From Hungatella sp. UBA7603 (lineage in GTDB: Bacteria; Bacillota; Clostridia; Lachnospirales; Lachnospiraceae): a stretch of DNA of 64,000 nt. The position numbers and the translations under genes are program-made. Below the pieces are notes generated by a model, which did no database searches, was not told the DNA's origin, and was given only the letters and a program-made list of their open reading frames with translations. Positions 34,326-46,801 of this stretch are shown here, one piece after another. The number at the start of each line of letters is the position of its first letter. Position 1 is the first letter of the stretch. The stretch covers positions 62,001-126,000 of the forward strand of contig DLJZ01000006.1 in NCBI GenBank assembly GCA_002478865.1. The letters run 5' to 3'.

Positions 34326-34416
34326 AATAATCCACCTCTCAACATTTGTAATACATGGTATATTTTTTTATATACGGTGTATTTGTCCCCTATTTTTTGT
34401 TACTATTGCCAAACAC

Positions 34417-34431
34417 ATTGTATGATATCAT
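34417..34431. promoter_or_regulatory. GntR-type operator, partial copy
   Basis: ATTGTATG (34417-34424), four bases, then CAT: the left arm of the same site as at 34457-34478, with an incomplete right arm. Confidence 0.45.
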
Positions 34432-34456
34432 TCTCAATACGTTCCCGGGTATGTAT

Positions 34457-34478
34457 TATTGTATGCTGTCATACAATA
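34457..34478. promoter_or_regulatory. GntR-type operator, full palindrome
   Basis: Perfect 9-bp arms TATTGTATG and CATACAATA around CTGT. It lies about 130 bp before the binding-protein start codon. The arms recur upstream of the GntR-type gene, so this is probably its binding site. Confidence 0.65.
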
Positions 34479-34570
34479 TCAGCATCCTCATAATACATCT
34501 TTACTTAAAATTTGTCAATCAAAATTTAAAACATATGCACATTACACAATATCCCTATATTTTTGCAAAC

Positions 34571-34612
34571 AAAAAGAACCGAAAAGCTTCTTCACTCGGC
34601 TTTCGGTTCCTA
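34571..34612 (-). terminator. terminator of the GntR-type gene
   Basis: GAACCGAAA (34576-34584) pairs with TTTCGGTTC (34601-34609); on the minus strand TTCTTTTTG follows. Confidence 0.75.
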
Positions 34613-34638
34613 TATTTTTCCCATTATTTCATCTCTAT

Positions 34639-34646
34639 CATACAAT
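34639..34646. promoter_or_regulatory. GntR-type operator half-site
   Basis: A single CATACAAT arm between the GntR stop codon and its terminator. It could be a weak auxiliary site or chance. Confidence 0.25.
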
Positions 34647-34687
34647 CCATGGTAAATGGACTTCTTCTGTCCGGACACTCTAACTGG

Positions 34688-35383
34688 TTAACGTTTTATT
34701 ATTACATCCATATCAATATTGATAAGTGAGATATGCCGTTTTGCATAAAGCTCTGCTACTTCCTCATCTCTTGCCTTTATGGCATCTACAATATCCTGAT
34801 GAGCTTTTATGGCATTGCGTGCATTTTGGGGTACCTGAAATGTCTTTAGGCGGAAATCTCTGATGCATTCATCAATTTTCTTACAAATAAATATCAGCAT
34901 CTTATTACGGCTGCATTCCACAATATGCTTATGAAACCGCTCATCATACTTTGCCATTCCAGCGATGTCTTCCTCTTCCACAGCTCGAATGAAACGTTGA
35001 TGGACCCGCTCTAACTGCTCCAGCTCCAAATCAGAGGCACGTCTTGCAATCAATCTGGCGCACAAGGGTTCCACTGCACTTCTCACTTCAATATAATCTT
35101 TTAATTCCACTTCGTTTTGTAGAAACCACTCTGCCAGTTCTTCTTGTCCAAGTTCTTTTTTGCTTACTAAGAATGCTCCCCGTCCAGGCTTTATCTCAAC
35201 CAGTCCTCTAGCTTCAAGAATACGGAATGCTTCCCGAACCGTACCGCGGCCAACGGATAGATTCTCGCACCATTCTTTTTCTGTAGGTAATTTTTGTCCG
35301 ACCTCTGTTCCGTCAGATGCAACAAAATCTTTCATACTATTTACGACCTGCTGCACAATCGGGACTCTGGAAACCTCTGCCAT
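34688..35383 (-). CDS. GntR/FadR-family transcriptional regulator (FCD domain)
   Basis: 231 residues. The N-terminal winged helix has GQKLPTEKEWCENLSVGRGTVREAFRILEARGLVEIKPGRG; the C-terminal FCD ligand domain has YIEVRSAVEPLCARLIARRA, the metal-ligand-type His in YDERFHKHIVECSRN, and a final HQDIVDAI. It likely represses the adjacent ribose-type operon and itself, since palindromic ATTGTATG sites lie upstream of both. Effectors of this group are usually sugar acids or other organic acids, which hints at the operon's substrate class. Confidence 0.9.
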   Translation of the reverse strand: MAEVSRVPIVQQVVNSMKDFVASDGTEVGQKLPTEKEWCENLSVGRGTVREAFRILEARGLVEIKPGRGAFLVSKKELGQEELAEWFLQNEVELKDYIEVRSAVEPLCARLIARRASDLELEQLERVHQRFIRAVEEEDIAGMAKYDERFHKHIVECSRNKMLIFICKKIDECIRDFRLKTFQVPQNARNAIKAHQDIVDAIKARDEEVAELYAKRHISLINIDMDVIIKR

Positions 35384-35431
35384 ACAATTGCCCCCTCTTT
35401 CTTCCTATCTTTCATCAAGTGATAACGATGT

Positions 35432-35446
35432 CATACAATTATTGTA
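35432..35446. promoter_or_regulatory. GntR-type operator upstream of its own gene
   Basis: CATACAAT (35432-35439) overlaps the palindrome TACAAT-T-ATTGTA (35434-35446), about 50 bp before the regulator start codon. Suggests autoregulation. Confidence 0.55.
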
Positions 35447-35530
35447 CCACATTTCCATAAAACTGCAAACACATTCCAATTTTTGTCATTTCCCCTGTAC
35501 TCATCGGACAATTTAAGCAAAAAAGGACAG

Positions 35531-35586
35531 CCGGTCCACCCTTATCCAAGTCTCCACGTAGGGAGAAACTGGAAAGGGTGGGACCG
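35531..35586 (-). terminator. terminator of the beta-glucoside operon
   Basis: A very stable long hairpin: CGGTCCACCCTT (35532-35543) pairs with AAGGGT-G-GGACCG (35574-35586), with further TCCA/TGGA pairing inside. On the minus strand it is followed by TGTCCTTTTTTG. Confidence 0.8.
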
Positions 35587-35608
35587 ACTGCCCCGATTCA
35601 CGCACCAA

Positions 35609-38961
<3,353 letters not shown>

Positions 38962-39029
38962 TTATCATATTATCCCCATTTCAATCATTATTAAAAGGAA
39001 AGATTGAAACATAGTTCCAGGAATCGTAC

Positions 39030-39060
39030 AAAAAAACCGCTGTAATTGAAACAGCGGTCC
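39030..39060 (-). terminator. terminator of the rpiR-type gene
   Basis: ACCGCTGT (39036-39043) pairs with ACAGCGGT (39051-39058); on the minus strand a run of seven T follows. It separates the regulator from the PTS operon. Confidence 0.85.
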
Positions 39061-39073
39061 AAAGCTTCTATCT

Positions 39074-39940
39074 TTATTTTAAACTCCAGTAATCTACGGC
39101 AGTTCGTAAGGATTCATGACATACCATTTCAAGGGAAGATTTTACGTGTTCCTCATAGGTTTGAGAAAGAAACATGGAGAAAAATATATCAAGCACATAA
39201 GTGGTTGCCGTAAAGGATGTGACCACCTTTAAGCTCAATAAGGAATCTCTTGAAGGGATCTCTACAATTTCATCGCACCACTTACGGATCTCATCGTTAT
39301 GACGTCCTACAATCCCTACCACATACGTTCCTGAGGTTTCCTTTAGATACCTAGCCACTCCAATCATATCCAAATTGGCTCCCGTAAAGGTAATGAGAAA
39401 GGAAACGGACTTTTTCTTCTTCCTTGCCACAAGATAATGAGCATTCACGCTTTCATAAGCCGTACATTCCATGCCTAAAGTGGAAAATTTAAACGCTGCT
39501 GATTGAGCAAGAATATAGCTGATTCCACTTCCGTAAATATCAAGACGATCCGTTTGCCGGATCCGATTTGCAATTCTTAGCATCACATTCTTATCCATAC
39601 ATAACTTGGTATCTGTGATGGCCTTATCATAAAGCTTTGGAAGTGTCGTTACAATATCATTGTAGCTGCTTTTTTCCGTGATTGGCTCTTTGCTTAACAA
39701 CTGGTTCACCCGAATGTTTTCCACCATCTCAGAAACAAGATTATATTTTAATTCCTGATACCCCTCAACACCTAGCTTTTTACACAGCCTGACCACAGTT
39801 GCCTTGCTGGTAAAGGAAGCCTTTGCAAGCTCCTCCGCAGACATCTTTTGTATCAGCTCTACGTGGTCTAGAATATACCGGGCCGCCGCCTTCTCTTGAT
39901 GTGTAAATGAATCCATTTTAGCCAGATTCTCCAAAATCAT
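39074..39940 (-). CDS. RpiR-family transcriptional regulator
   Basis: 288 residues: an N-terminal HTH_6 domain (FTHQEKAAARYILDHVELIQKMSAEELAKASFTSKATVVRLCKKLG spans about 12-58) and a C-terminal SIS sugar-phosphate-binding domain (RLDIYGSGISYILAQ, SFLITFTGANLDMIGVARYLK). It probably controls the beta-glucoside PTS and 6-phospho-beta-glucosidase genes downstream, sensing a phosphorylated sugar. It has its own terminator, so the PTS operon must have a separate promoter. Confidence 0.9.
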   Translation of the reverse strand: MILENLAKMDSFTHQEKAAARYILDHVELIQKMSAEELAKASFTSKATVVRLCKKLGVEGYQELKYNLVSEMVENIRVNQLLSKEPITEKSSYNDIVTTLPKLYDKAITDTKLCMDKNVMLRIANRIRQTDRLDIYGSGISYILAQSAAFKFSTLGMECTAYESVNAHYLVARKKKKSVSFLITFTGANLDMIGVARYLKETSGTYVVGIVGRHNDEIRKWCDEIVEIPSRDSLLSLKVVTSFTATTYVLDIFFSMFLSQTYEEHVKSSLEMVCHESLRTAVDYWSLK

Positions 39941-39964
39941 ACCATTCTCCTTATCCCCTAAGGA

Positions 39965-40011
39965 AGAAAAAAGGTGCAGGAAAAAGGCTTTCCCGCCTTA
40001 ATCTGCACCTC
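39965..40011 (-). terminator. terminator of glyS
   Basis: AGGTGCAG (39972-39979) pairs with CTGCACCT (40003-40010), with AAGGC/GCCTT inside; on the minus strand TTTTTTC follows. Confidence 0.85.
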
Positions 40012-40019
40012 TTAAATTC

Positions 40020-41408
40020 TTAGAAACGGAATTTATCTTCAAAATAAGATTTTAATTCTGCAATTGGAACTCGAACCTGTTCCATGGTATCACGGTCACG
40101 GACAGTTACTGCATGATCTTCTTCGGAATCAAAATCATAGGTAATGCAGAATGGAGTTCCGATCTCATCCTGTCTTCTGTAACGCTTACCAATGTTTCCT
40201 CTATCATCAAACTCACAGTTGTAGTATTGACGAAGCTCACCAAATACCTTCTCTGCGCCTTCATTTAGCTTTTTGGACAGAGGCAGTACACCGATCTTAA
40301 CCGGAGCAATGGCAGGATGGAAACGAAGAACGGTACGAACATCACCTTCTGCAATTTCTTCTTCATCGTATGCGGCACATAAGAATGCCAAAGTCACACG
40401 GTCAGCACCAAGAGATGGCTCGATTACATAAGGAATGTAGCGCTCCTTCTTTTCATCATCAAAATAAGTAAGATCCTGGTTGGAGGTGTTCTGATGCTGA
40501 GTCAGATCGTAGTCTGTTCTGTCAGCAATTCCCCATAACTCTCCCCAGCCAAATGGGAATAAGAATTCAATATCAGAGGTCGCTTTGCTATAGAAAGAAA
40601 GCTCTTCTTTGTCATGGTCTCTCACACGCATCTCATCTTCCTTGATACCAAGGTTCTGTAACCAGCTTACGCAAAAATCCTTCCAATAGGAGAACCATTC
40701 TAAGTCAGTATCTGGCTCACAGAAGAATTCCAGCTCCATCTGCTCAAACTCTCTGGTACGGAATGTAAAGTTACCTGGTGTAATCTCGTTACGGAACGAT
40801 TTACCGATCTGACCGATTCCAAACGGAATTTTCTTTCTTGAAGTTCTCTGTACGTTCTTAAAGTTTACAAAAATACCCTGAGCTGTCTCAGGTCTTAAGT
40901 ATACTGTATTCTTAGCATCTTCTGTTACGCCCTGGAATGTCTTAAACATTAAGTTAAACTGACGGATATCAGTAAAATCATGTTTGCCGCAGCTTGGACA
41001 GCAGATATTGTTATTATCAATGTATTGTTTCATCTCTTCCTGAGACCAGGCATCTACGGATCCTTCGATGGTGATGTTTTTCTCAGCCATGTAATCTTCG
41101 ATGATCTTATCCGCACGGAAACGCTCCTTGCAGGACTTGCAGTCCATAAGTGGATCGGAGAAACCGCCCAGATGTCCAGATGCGATCCATGTCTGGGAAT
41201 TCATTAAAATAGCACAGTCAACACCCACATTATAAGGACTCTCCTGAATAAATTTCAGCCACCATGCTTTTTTTACGTTGTTCTTAAGCTCTACACCTAA
41301 GTTACCGTAATCCCATGTATTGGCAAGACCGCCGTAAATCTCCGAGCCAGGATAAACAAATCCCCTTGATTTTGCAAGCGCTACAATCTTTTCCATTGTC
41401 TTTTCCAT
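40020..41408 (-). CDS. glyS: glycyl-tRNA synthetase, alpha2 dimer type
   Basis: 462 residues, class II synthetase of the eukaryote-like homodimeric type (GlyQS), not the alpha2-beta2 form. Visible: [33 protein letters not shown], zinc-like CxxC pairs ([13 protein letters not shown]), motif 2 [26 protein letters not shown], motif 3 [12 protein letters not shown], and the anticodon-binding domain at the C-terminus. Charges tRNA-Gly in the cytoplasm. No T-box leader was seen. It follows a small lipoprotein gene by 14 bp. Confidence 0.96.
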   Translation of the reverse strand: MEKTMEKIVALAKSRGFVYPGSEIYGGLANTWDYGNLGVELKNNVKKAWWLKFIQESPYNVGVDCAILMNSQTWIASGHLGGFSDPLMDCKSCKERFRADKIIEDYMAEKNITIEGSVDAWSQEEMKQYIDNNNICCPSCGKHDFTDIRQFNLMFKTFQGVTEDAKNTVYLRPETAQGIFVNFKNVQRTSRKKIPFGIGQIGKSFRNEITPGNFTFRTREFEQMELEFFCEPDTDLEWFSYWKDFCVSWLQNLGIKEDEMRVRDHDKEELSFYSKATSDIEFLFPFGWGELWGIADRTDYDLTQHQNTSNQDLTYFDDEKKERYIPYVIEPSLGADRVTLAFLCAAYDEEEIAEGDVRTVLRFHPAIAPVKIGVLPLSKKLNEGAEKVFGELRQYYNCEFDDRGNIGKRYRRQDEIGTPFCITYDFDSEEDHAVTVRDRDTMEQVRVPIAELKSYFEDKFRF

Positions 41409-41422
41409 GATCTTAACCTCTC

Positions 41423-42052
41423 TTATTTAAAAATGATGTAATTTTTTCCCTCTGACGTCTGTACTGTATGCTGATCCTTAATGACAACGTTCTTTGAAAC
41501 AAATAACAGCTTACCTTCCGTCTGTATGGTGACAGGACTTTTCGCCTCTATCACAACCGCATGGCTCCCGCTCTTACTTGTCAAAGCTTTCTTTTCCGCT
41601 TTCTTTCCATCGGAAGCCTTTAAAAACTCCACTCCCTCTGACTCCGCCTTCCCTGATACTTCAGAGAACGTGGTGACGGAAAAAGAATCCACCTGATTAT
41701 CCTTATCCTCATACTGAGAGACAAAATTCACCAGATCTTTACTGGAACTGTACTGGAATATCATTCTGGCAACGCCTTTTTCCATGCTGCAGGATTCCAG
41801 TTTTACTGCACCTTCTCCATTGGCCTGGTTGTATGACAAAGCCGTTTCTTCCAGATATGCTTTTAACTCATCTGCATTGTAATAATCCTGCTGCTCATAG
41901 GTTTCCACTGTTGCTGTTTGAAGACCTCCGGTTCCTGTTACATAAATCCTGCTGCTTTCCGCATTCAGGACACTGTCACCAGATCTGCCAAGGCAACCTG
42001 TCAGCATCCCTGCAACAATGAGAGCTGCCAGAGCCGCTTTCCTTTTTTTCAT
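41423..42052 (-). CDS. lipoprotein of unknown function
   Basis: 209 residues. Signal peptide with lipobox LTGC at about residue 20. The rest is soluble and beta-rich with Tyr/Gln patches ([26 protein letters not shown]) and a charged Lys/Ser segment. I recognise no named domain. Likely anchored on the outside of the membrane. It is co-oriented with glyS and close enough for co-transcription, which recurs in related clostridia only as general context. Confidence 0.75.
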   Translation of the reverse strand: MKKRKAALAALIVAGMLTGCLGRSGDSVLNAESSRIYVTGTGGLQTATVETYEQQDYYNADELKAYLEETALSYNQANGEGAVKLESCSMEKGVARMIFQYSSSKDLVNFVSQYEDKDNQVDSFSVTTFSEVSGKAESEGVEFLKASDGKKAEKKALTSKSGSHAVVIEAKSPVTIQTEGKLLFVSKNVVIKDQHTVQTSEGKNYIIFK

Positions 42053-42069
42053 CCATCTTCCTCCTGCAT

Positions 42070-42190
42070 TGAATCTGCAGTGAAGCGGGCGAAGCCTACG
42101 GTTTTACCCGCTGGCAGGCACTCGCCCTATGAATCAAGACACGAAAAAGATTTCTTATGTGCAAGCACAACGAAATCTTTTTCATGTCCC
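42070..42190. repeat. cluster of inverted repeats downstream of recO
   Basis: GCGGG (42085-42089) pairs with CCCGC (42107-42111), GGGCGA with TCGCCC (42122-42127), and a near-perfect hairpin at 42143-42183 has arms GAAAAAGATTTC and GAAATCTTTTTC with inner TGTGC/GCACA. It may act as the recO terminator; the stacked arrangement is more than one terminator needs. Confidence 0.55.
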
Positions 42191-42239
42191 GACCCGCACT
42201 GCTCATAGCATATGCGAACATTATACCAAATGCTGCCTT

Positions 42240-42905
42240 TCATTTCAATACTTTGATTTCCATCATGGTCTGCAAAATCTCCAGGGAATGAAACTCTCTG
42301 TCAATAAAACGTTTTTTATTTATCTCCACGCAACGGGCAAATTCCTCTAATACCTCCTCTGTGAGAGTAAAGGTATAAAGATGTTCCGCCGGAGAAGTAA
42401 TGACATACTCCCAGGCGTAATTGGCAGAATCACTAACGGGCCTAGGAGGAACTTCCGTATACTCTCCGTTTAAGACCATGGCTTTTAATTCAAACACCCT
42501 CTGAACCAGCTCATTTTTCAGGGCAGGTTTAAGGAGTGCTCGGACGGATTGGTATAAGAGCTTTAGAAGTCCTGTCGCGTTCTCATTTTCTCTGGCATAA
42601 AAATCAACCAGCTCAAGAAAATAAGAACCATAACAGGTTCCTTCCATATCAAGAGCCAGATCTTCAAAATAATTAGAAATATCCGCCGAACGAAGGGAAT
42701 AGGAATCCCTGCCTTCGTACAGCGAAAACTGTCCGAAGGCAAAGGGACGGCTAATGCCCATCAACTGATTCCCCGGTCTTCTTGCTCCCCTGGCAAATGC
42801 AGTGATCTTTCCTCTTTCCTTTGTGAGTATTACAAGGCGCTTATCCATTTCTCCTACCGGGGCAACTTTTATTACCATCCCCGTCAGCTTTTCGACTTCT
42901 TTCAA
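42240..42905 (-). CDS. recO: DNA repair protein RecO (shortened C-terminus)
   Basis: 221 residues, somewhat short for RecO (about 240-260). The N-terminal OB fold is clear: GMVIKVAPVGEMDKRLVILTKERGKITAFARGARRPGNQLMG followed by FALGQFSLYEG-like FAFGQFSLYEGRDSYSLRSADI. The helical C-terminal part lacks the four-cysteine zinc motif seen in many RecO proteins. RecO loads RecA at gaps in the RecF pathway. It directly follows era, the order seen in Bacillus. Confidence 0.88.
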   Translation of the reverse strand: MKEVEKLTGMVIKVAPVGEMDKRLVILTKERGKITAFARGARRPGNQLMGISRPFAFGQFSLYEGRDSYSLRSADISNYFEDLALDMEGTCYGSYFLELVDFYARENENATGLLKLLYQSVRALLKPALKNELVQRVFELKAMVLNGEYTEVPPRPVSDSANYAWEYVITSPAEHLYTFTLTEEVLEEFARCVEINKKRFIDREFHSLEILQTMMEIKVLK

Positions 42906-42920
42906 TCCCTGCCACCACTT

Positions 42921-43826
42921 TTAGATATCTTTTTGACTGTATCCATAATTTTTCATATACATCTCACTGTCTCGCCATTCTTTTCGAACCTTGACCCAGA
43001 GCTGCAGATTCACTTTTGTTCCCAGTAGATTTTCGATCTCTTTACGAGCCTGGATTCCGATTTTCTTTAGCATAGCGCCATCTTTACCGATGATGATACC
43101 TTTGTGAGAATCTCTCTCGCAAATGATATTGGCTTCTAAATCAAACATTCCATTCTCTCGTTCCTTCATCTTCTCTACGGTTACTGCGATTCCATGAGGA
43201 ATCTCATCCTTTAAAAGACGCAGTGCCTTTTCTCTGATGAGCTCTGCAGAAATCTGACGCATAGGCTGATCTGTTACTGTATCCTCGTCGTAATACTGAG
43301 GTCCATAAGGAAGGTATTTGTAGATCAGATCCAGCATCAAGTCTGTATTCTTATCCTTTAATGCAGAAACTGGTACGATTTCAGCAAATGGGCAGATGTC
43401 CTTATAGGCATTCATAAACGTAAGAATCTGTTCCTGATTCTTTAGTGTGTCGATTTTATTAATAACTAGGATCACAGGAGTTTTCACATTGGAAAGCTGC
43501 TCTGCAATATGACGTTCCCCAGCACCAATAAAGGTTGATGGCTCTACCAGCCATAAAATAACATCTACCTCTTTTAAGGTTCGCTCTGCCACGTTTACCA
43601 TATATTCACCAAGCTTATTCTTGGCCTTATGAATACCAGGTGTGTCCAGAAAAATAATCTGTCCTCTTTCATCCGTAAAAACAGTCTGAATCCGGTTTCT
43701 TGTAGTCTGAGGCTTATCAGAGGTAATTGCAATCTTCTGGCCGATCAATTGGTTCATGAGGGTGGACTTACCCACGTTTGGGCGTCCGATGAGGGTAACA
43801 AACCCCGATTTATAGTTGGCTTCCAT
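42921..43826 (-). CDS. era: GTPase Era
   Basis: 301 residues. G motifs: G1 GRPNVGKST (14-22), G3 DTPG, G4 NKID; C-terminal KH domain with the GIIIGKDGAMLKKIGIQARKEIE region. Era binds 16S rRNA and is needed for maturation of the small ribosomal subunit. It lies between recO and an M16C peptidase gene with very small gaps. Confidence 0.96.
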   Translation of the reverse strand: MEANYKSGFVTLIGRPNVGKSTLMNQLIGQKIAITSDKPQTTRNRIQTVFTDERGQIIFLDTPGIHKAKNKLGEYMVNVAERTLKEVDVILWLVEPSTFIGAGERHIAEQLSNVKTPVILVINKIDTLKNQEQILTFMNAYKDICPFAEIVPVSALKDKNTDLMLDLIYKYLPYGPQYYDEDTVTDQPMRQISAELIREKALRLLKDEIPHGIAVTVEKMKERENGMFDLEANIICERDSHKGIIIGKDGAMLKKIGIQARKEIENLLGTKVNLQLWVKVRKEWRDSEMYMKNYGYSQKDI

Positions 43827-43842
43827 ATAGTTCTCCTTTGTG

Positions 43843-46767
43843 TTATGAGTGAAATAAGTTCTTTGTCTCTAAAAAGAACTCTTTATCCACTGCGATTCTT
43901 TCTTCATTGCCGATGACGCAGAGACTGCCGGTATTAAGAACGGCTTTTACAAGAGGTGCCAGCCTGCAGATATCTTCCTGGGTAGCATTTAAAACTTCCT
44001 CTCTCTCTCTTGCCATCATCTCCTGATCAACTCTGGATAAATAGGCGGAAAGGCCTCTGTTTCCTTTGCTTGACGGAGGATTGGGCACATCCATGTCACT
44101 TACAGTTCCAATCACATATTTGGTCATGTCTCTGTCTTCTACCTGGAAATTCTCTAAATAAGATACCACACCTTCATAGATCTGGTTGGTTTCTCTTAAA
44201 TTCGGGTCACGGTAGGAAGCAAAATACCCTTCCCCGGAACGGCCAAAGCCGCTCATGCAGCCGTAAGCGCCGCCCTTTACCCTTATATTGATCCATAGAT
44301 AATCATAGCTTAAGATTACCTTTAAGATTTTCAAAGCTCCTGTATACTTTAATCCACTATCCAAAAAGCTTCCGCATCTGGCCACATAATTTACCTGAGA
44401 GGCAGTTGCAAAACCTTCGTTTCTATTTCCCTTTTGATATGCAAATGGGTAGCTAGTACCATTGCCCTCAGGAAGTACAGAAGTAAGCTGCTTCATGGCC
44501 TCAGGAAGTCTGTTGTATCCTTCTTCGTCTGAGGTATAGCTAACTAGCATGTTCTTTGTGGTAAAGAGTTTCTCCATCACAGCTTTAAATCTTTGTATTA
44601 CGGCCTGTTTGTCGTTTGCATAATCCTTTTCCAGCTGTTCTAAGAATTCATAATATCCAATTCCACCAGTCAAATCATTATAAGAAGAGGTAGCTGAGAA
44701 ATAGGATGTAGCTCTGGCAACTGCTGCCGAATGGCAGGCACCCTCCAGCTTCATTCTTGCTCTGGATCTGGTTTCACTAATTACTTCTCCTAAACGCTTT
44801 TCATCGTCAAGGATGGAGCGGGTCAAAATCTCAGCAAGAATGGAAAATCCAAAATCAAGCTTATCATATAAGACTCTGGCACTTGCAATAAAGTAACCTT
44901 TAAATTGCCCCAAATTTTTAAGGTCTGGATAAGAGGTGACACTAAAGCCCACGCCACCACTGTTTAGATGAATCTCACTGGTTAAGTCGCTGTAAGTGAA
45001 ATTCTCTGTATTCACATAACCTAACAAGGATTTCAAAAATCCTACGTAGGACAAATCCTCTGTTGGAACTGCTGAGGTGTCAAACATAACCTTTAAATAA
45101 CCTATGCCTGAGGTAAACATGTTATGGTGAATCACCTTAACTCCATGTTCCTCTTTCTCTTCCCAGATTAACTCTTCTGATTCCCTTGAGATATCTTCTC
45201 TGGAAAGCATAGGGATCTTTTCTAAATCCTCTTGCGCGGACGGTGTCTCCTGGTACTCCCTTAAAGCATGGGTCTGTTCCACAAGATGAGTGATTTCTTC
45301 TGGGGATAAAGAGGCTTTATAAGCTGCCAGCTTTTTGGCTGTCTTCTCATCCTCTTTGGCAGTCAGATTCTTCTGTGGACTTACGGTTAAAACAGCTTCA
45401 AAGGGATTATCAAGAAGATATTCCCGGATCAGTTGTTCAAAGTAACCTTCATCTACCACCTTCTTTAAATAATCAAAGGTGTCCTGATATTCCAGATGCA
45501 TCATAGGATCTCCGTCATAAAGCCAACTGTCCATACACTGGAGTCCATACATCAGTCCCTTAGGAGCTGAACCGTAATCTGCTTCACGGTAACGGAATTC
45601 ATAATAGTTCATTCCGGCTTTTAAGCTCTTACGGTTGATTCCTTCGTCAGCAAGCTTCCTTAAGGTTCCCTTTATGATTGCTAAGAACTCTCCCTTTTGA
45701 TCGGAATTGGCATTCTTAGCGACGATTGAAAAATATGGCTGCAAGATACCACTGTCATATCCTCCAAGGATGTCTTGACCAATACCTGCATCAATTAACG
45801 CCTGTTTTAAAGGCGCTCCCGGCGCATCGAGAAGGGTGTATTCTAATATCTGAAATGCAAGATAATGCTTTTTATCCAGGTTATTTCCCAAAACTGTATT
45901 CAGGGAAAGATAGGTGGCATTCTCCAAAGACTCCCCTTCTGTAATGGAATAAAAGGTCTCTGCTTCCACCGGATTTTCAAATGCTTTCTGACTTTTAATC
46001 CTGGAATCAATGGAGATTTCATCATAATGGCTTAAATATTCTTTATCCAGCCAGTTCAGCTTCTCTTCCATATCCATGTCACCATAGAGATAGATGTAGC
46101 TATTGGAAGGATGGTAATACTTTCTGTGAAAGTCAAGAAAGCCATCATAGGTCAGATCAGGAATAAAGGATGGATCGCCTCCTGATTCCTGCCCGTAACA
46201 GCTATCGGGGAAAAGCACTTTTCTTGTAAATCGGTCTAACACTTCCTCTGGAGATGAAAATGCCCCCTTCATCTCATTATATACAACACCGTTGTATATT
46301 ACGTCTGATTCTGGAGTCTCCATCTCATGATGCCAACCTTCTTGCATAAAAATCTTAGGCTCATTGTAAATATTTGGATGAAGCACTGCATCCATGTAAA
46401 CATTCATTAAATTCTGAAAATCTTTTTCATTGCAGCTGGCCACTGGATATACGGTTTTATCCGGATAAGTCATGGCATTTAAAAAGGTATTTAAAGAGCC
46501 TTTTACCAACTCCACAAAGGGATCCTTTACCGGAAAATTATCCGAGCCGCAGAGCACGCTGTGCTCTAAGATATGGGCCACTCCAGTGCTGTCGGAGGGC
46601 GGTGTGCGAAATCCAATGGAAAATACCTTATTATCATCCTCACAGGATACCATAAAGACTCTGGCTCCACTTTTTTTATGACGAAGTACACTTCCTGTTG
46701 CCTGGATTTCTTTGATTTCTTTTTCTTCTACCAACTCATAAGCGTTTAAGTTCTTCATATCATACAT
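43843..46767 (-). CDS. M16C-family zinc metallopeptidase (presequence-protease-like)
   Basis: 974 residues, a fused two-half insulinase-type peptidase of the M16C group (PreP/Cym1-like). The inverted zinc motif HILEH is at 65-69 (His65, Glu68, His69) and the downstream glutamate lies in VVYNEMKGAF (about 168). The second half carries the R/Y substrate-binding elements (RVKGGAYGCMSGFGRSGEGYFASYRDP spans about 870-895). It degrades short unfolded peptides, here in the cytoplasm as no signal peptide is present. Transcribed just before era. Confidence 0.9.
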   Translation of the reverse strand: MYDMKNLNAYELVEEKEIKEIQATGSVLRHKKSGARVFMVSCEDDNKVFSIGFRTPPSDSTGVAHILEHSVLCGSDNFPVKDPFVELVKGSLNTFLNAMTYPDKTVYPVASCNEKDFQNLMNVYMDAVLHPNIYNEPKIFMQEGWHHEMETPESDVIYNGVVYNEMKGAFSSPEEVLDRFTRKVLFPDSCYGQESGGDPSFIPDLTYDGFLDFHRKYYHPSNSYIYLYGDMDMEEKLNWLDKEYLSHYDEISIDSRIKSQKAFENPVEAETFYSITEGESLENATYLSLNTVLGNNLDKKHYLAFQILEYTLLDAPGAPLKQALIDAGIGQDILGGYDSGILQPYFSIVAKNANSDQKGEFLAIIKGTLRKLADEGINRKSLKAGMNYYEFRYREADYGSAPKGLMYGLQCMDSWLYDGDPMMHLEYQDTFDYLKKVVDEGYFEQLIREYLLDNPFEAVLTVSPQKNLTAKEDEKTAKKLAAYKASLSPEEITHLVEQTHALREYQETPSAQEDLEKIPMLSREDISRESEELIWEEKEEHGVKVIHHNMFTSGIGYLKVMFDTSAVPTEDLSYVGFLKSLLGYVNTENFTYSDLTSEIHLNSGGVGFSVTSYPDLKNLGQFKGYFIASARVLYDKLDFGFSILAEILTRSILDDEKRLGEVISETRSRARMKLEGACHSAAVARATSYFSATSSYNDLTGGIGYYEFLEQLEKDYANDKQAVIQRFKAVMEKLFTTKNMLVSYTSDEEGYNRLPEAMKQLTSVLPEGNGTSYPFAYQKGNRNEGFATASQVNYVARCGSFLDSGLKYTGALKILKVILSYDYLWINIRVKGGAYGCMSGFGRSGEGYFASYRDPNLRETNQIYEGVVSYLENFQVEDRDMTKYVIGTVSDMDVPNPPSSKGNRGLSAYLSRVDQEMMAREREEVLNATQEDICRLAPLVKAVLNTGSLCVIGNEERIAVDKEFFLETKNLFHS

Positions 46768-46801
46768 TCTTTATTTGTTCCTCCTGCTAAATCAGTATTA
46801 C

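Larger units (their letters stand above)
34326..34570. other. regulatory region upstream of the ribose-type operon
   Basis: AT-rich, no gene. It holds the leftward promoter region of the binding-protein gene and two ATTGTATG operator copies (34417-34431 and 34457-34478). A clear -35/-10 pair was not identified. Confidence 0.55.

Noticed and set aside
41409..42239. T-box leader for glyS
   Set aside because: No T-box sequence or specifier hairpin upstream of glyS or of the lipoprotein gene ahead of it.
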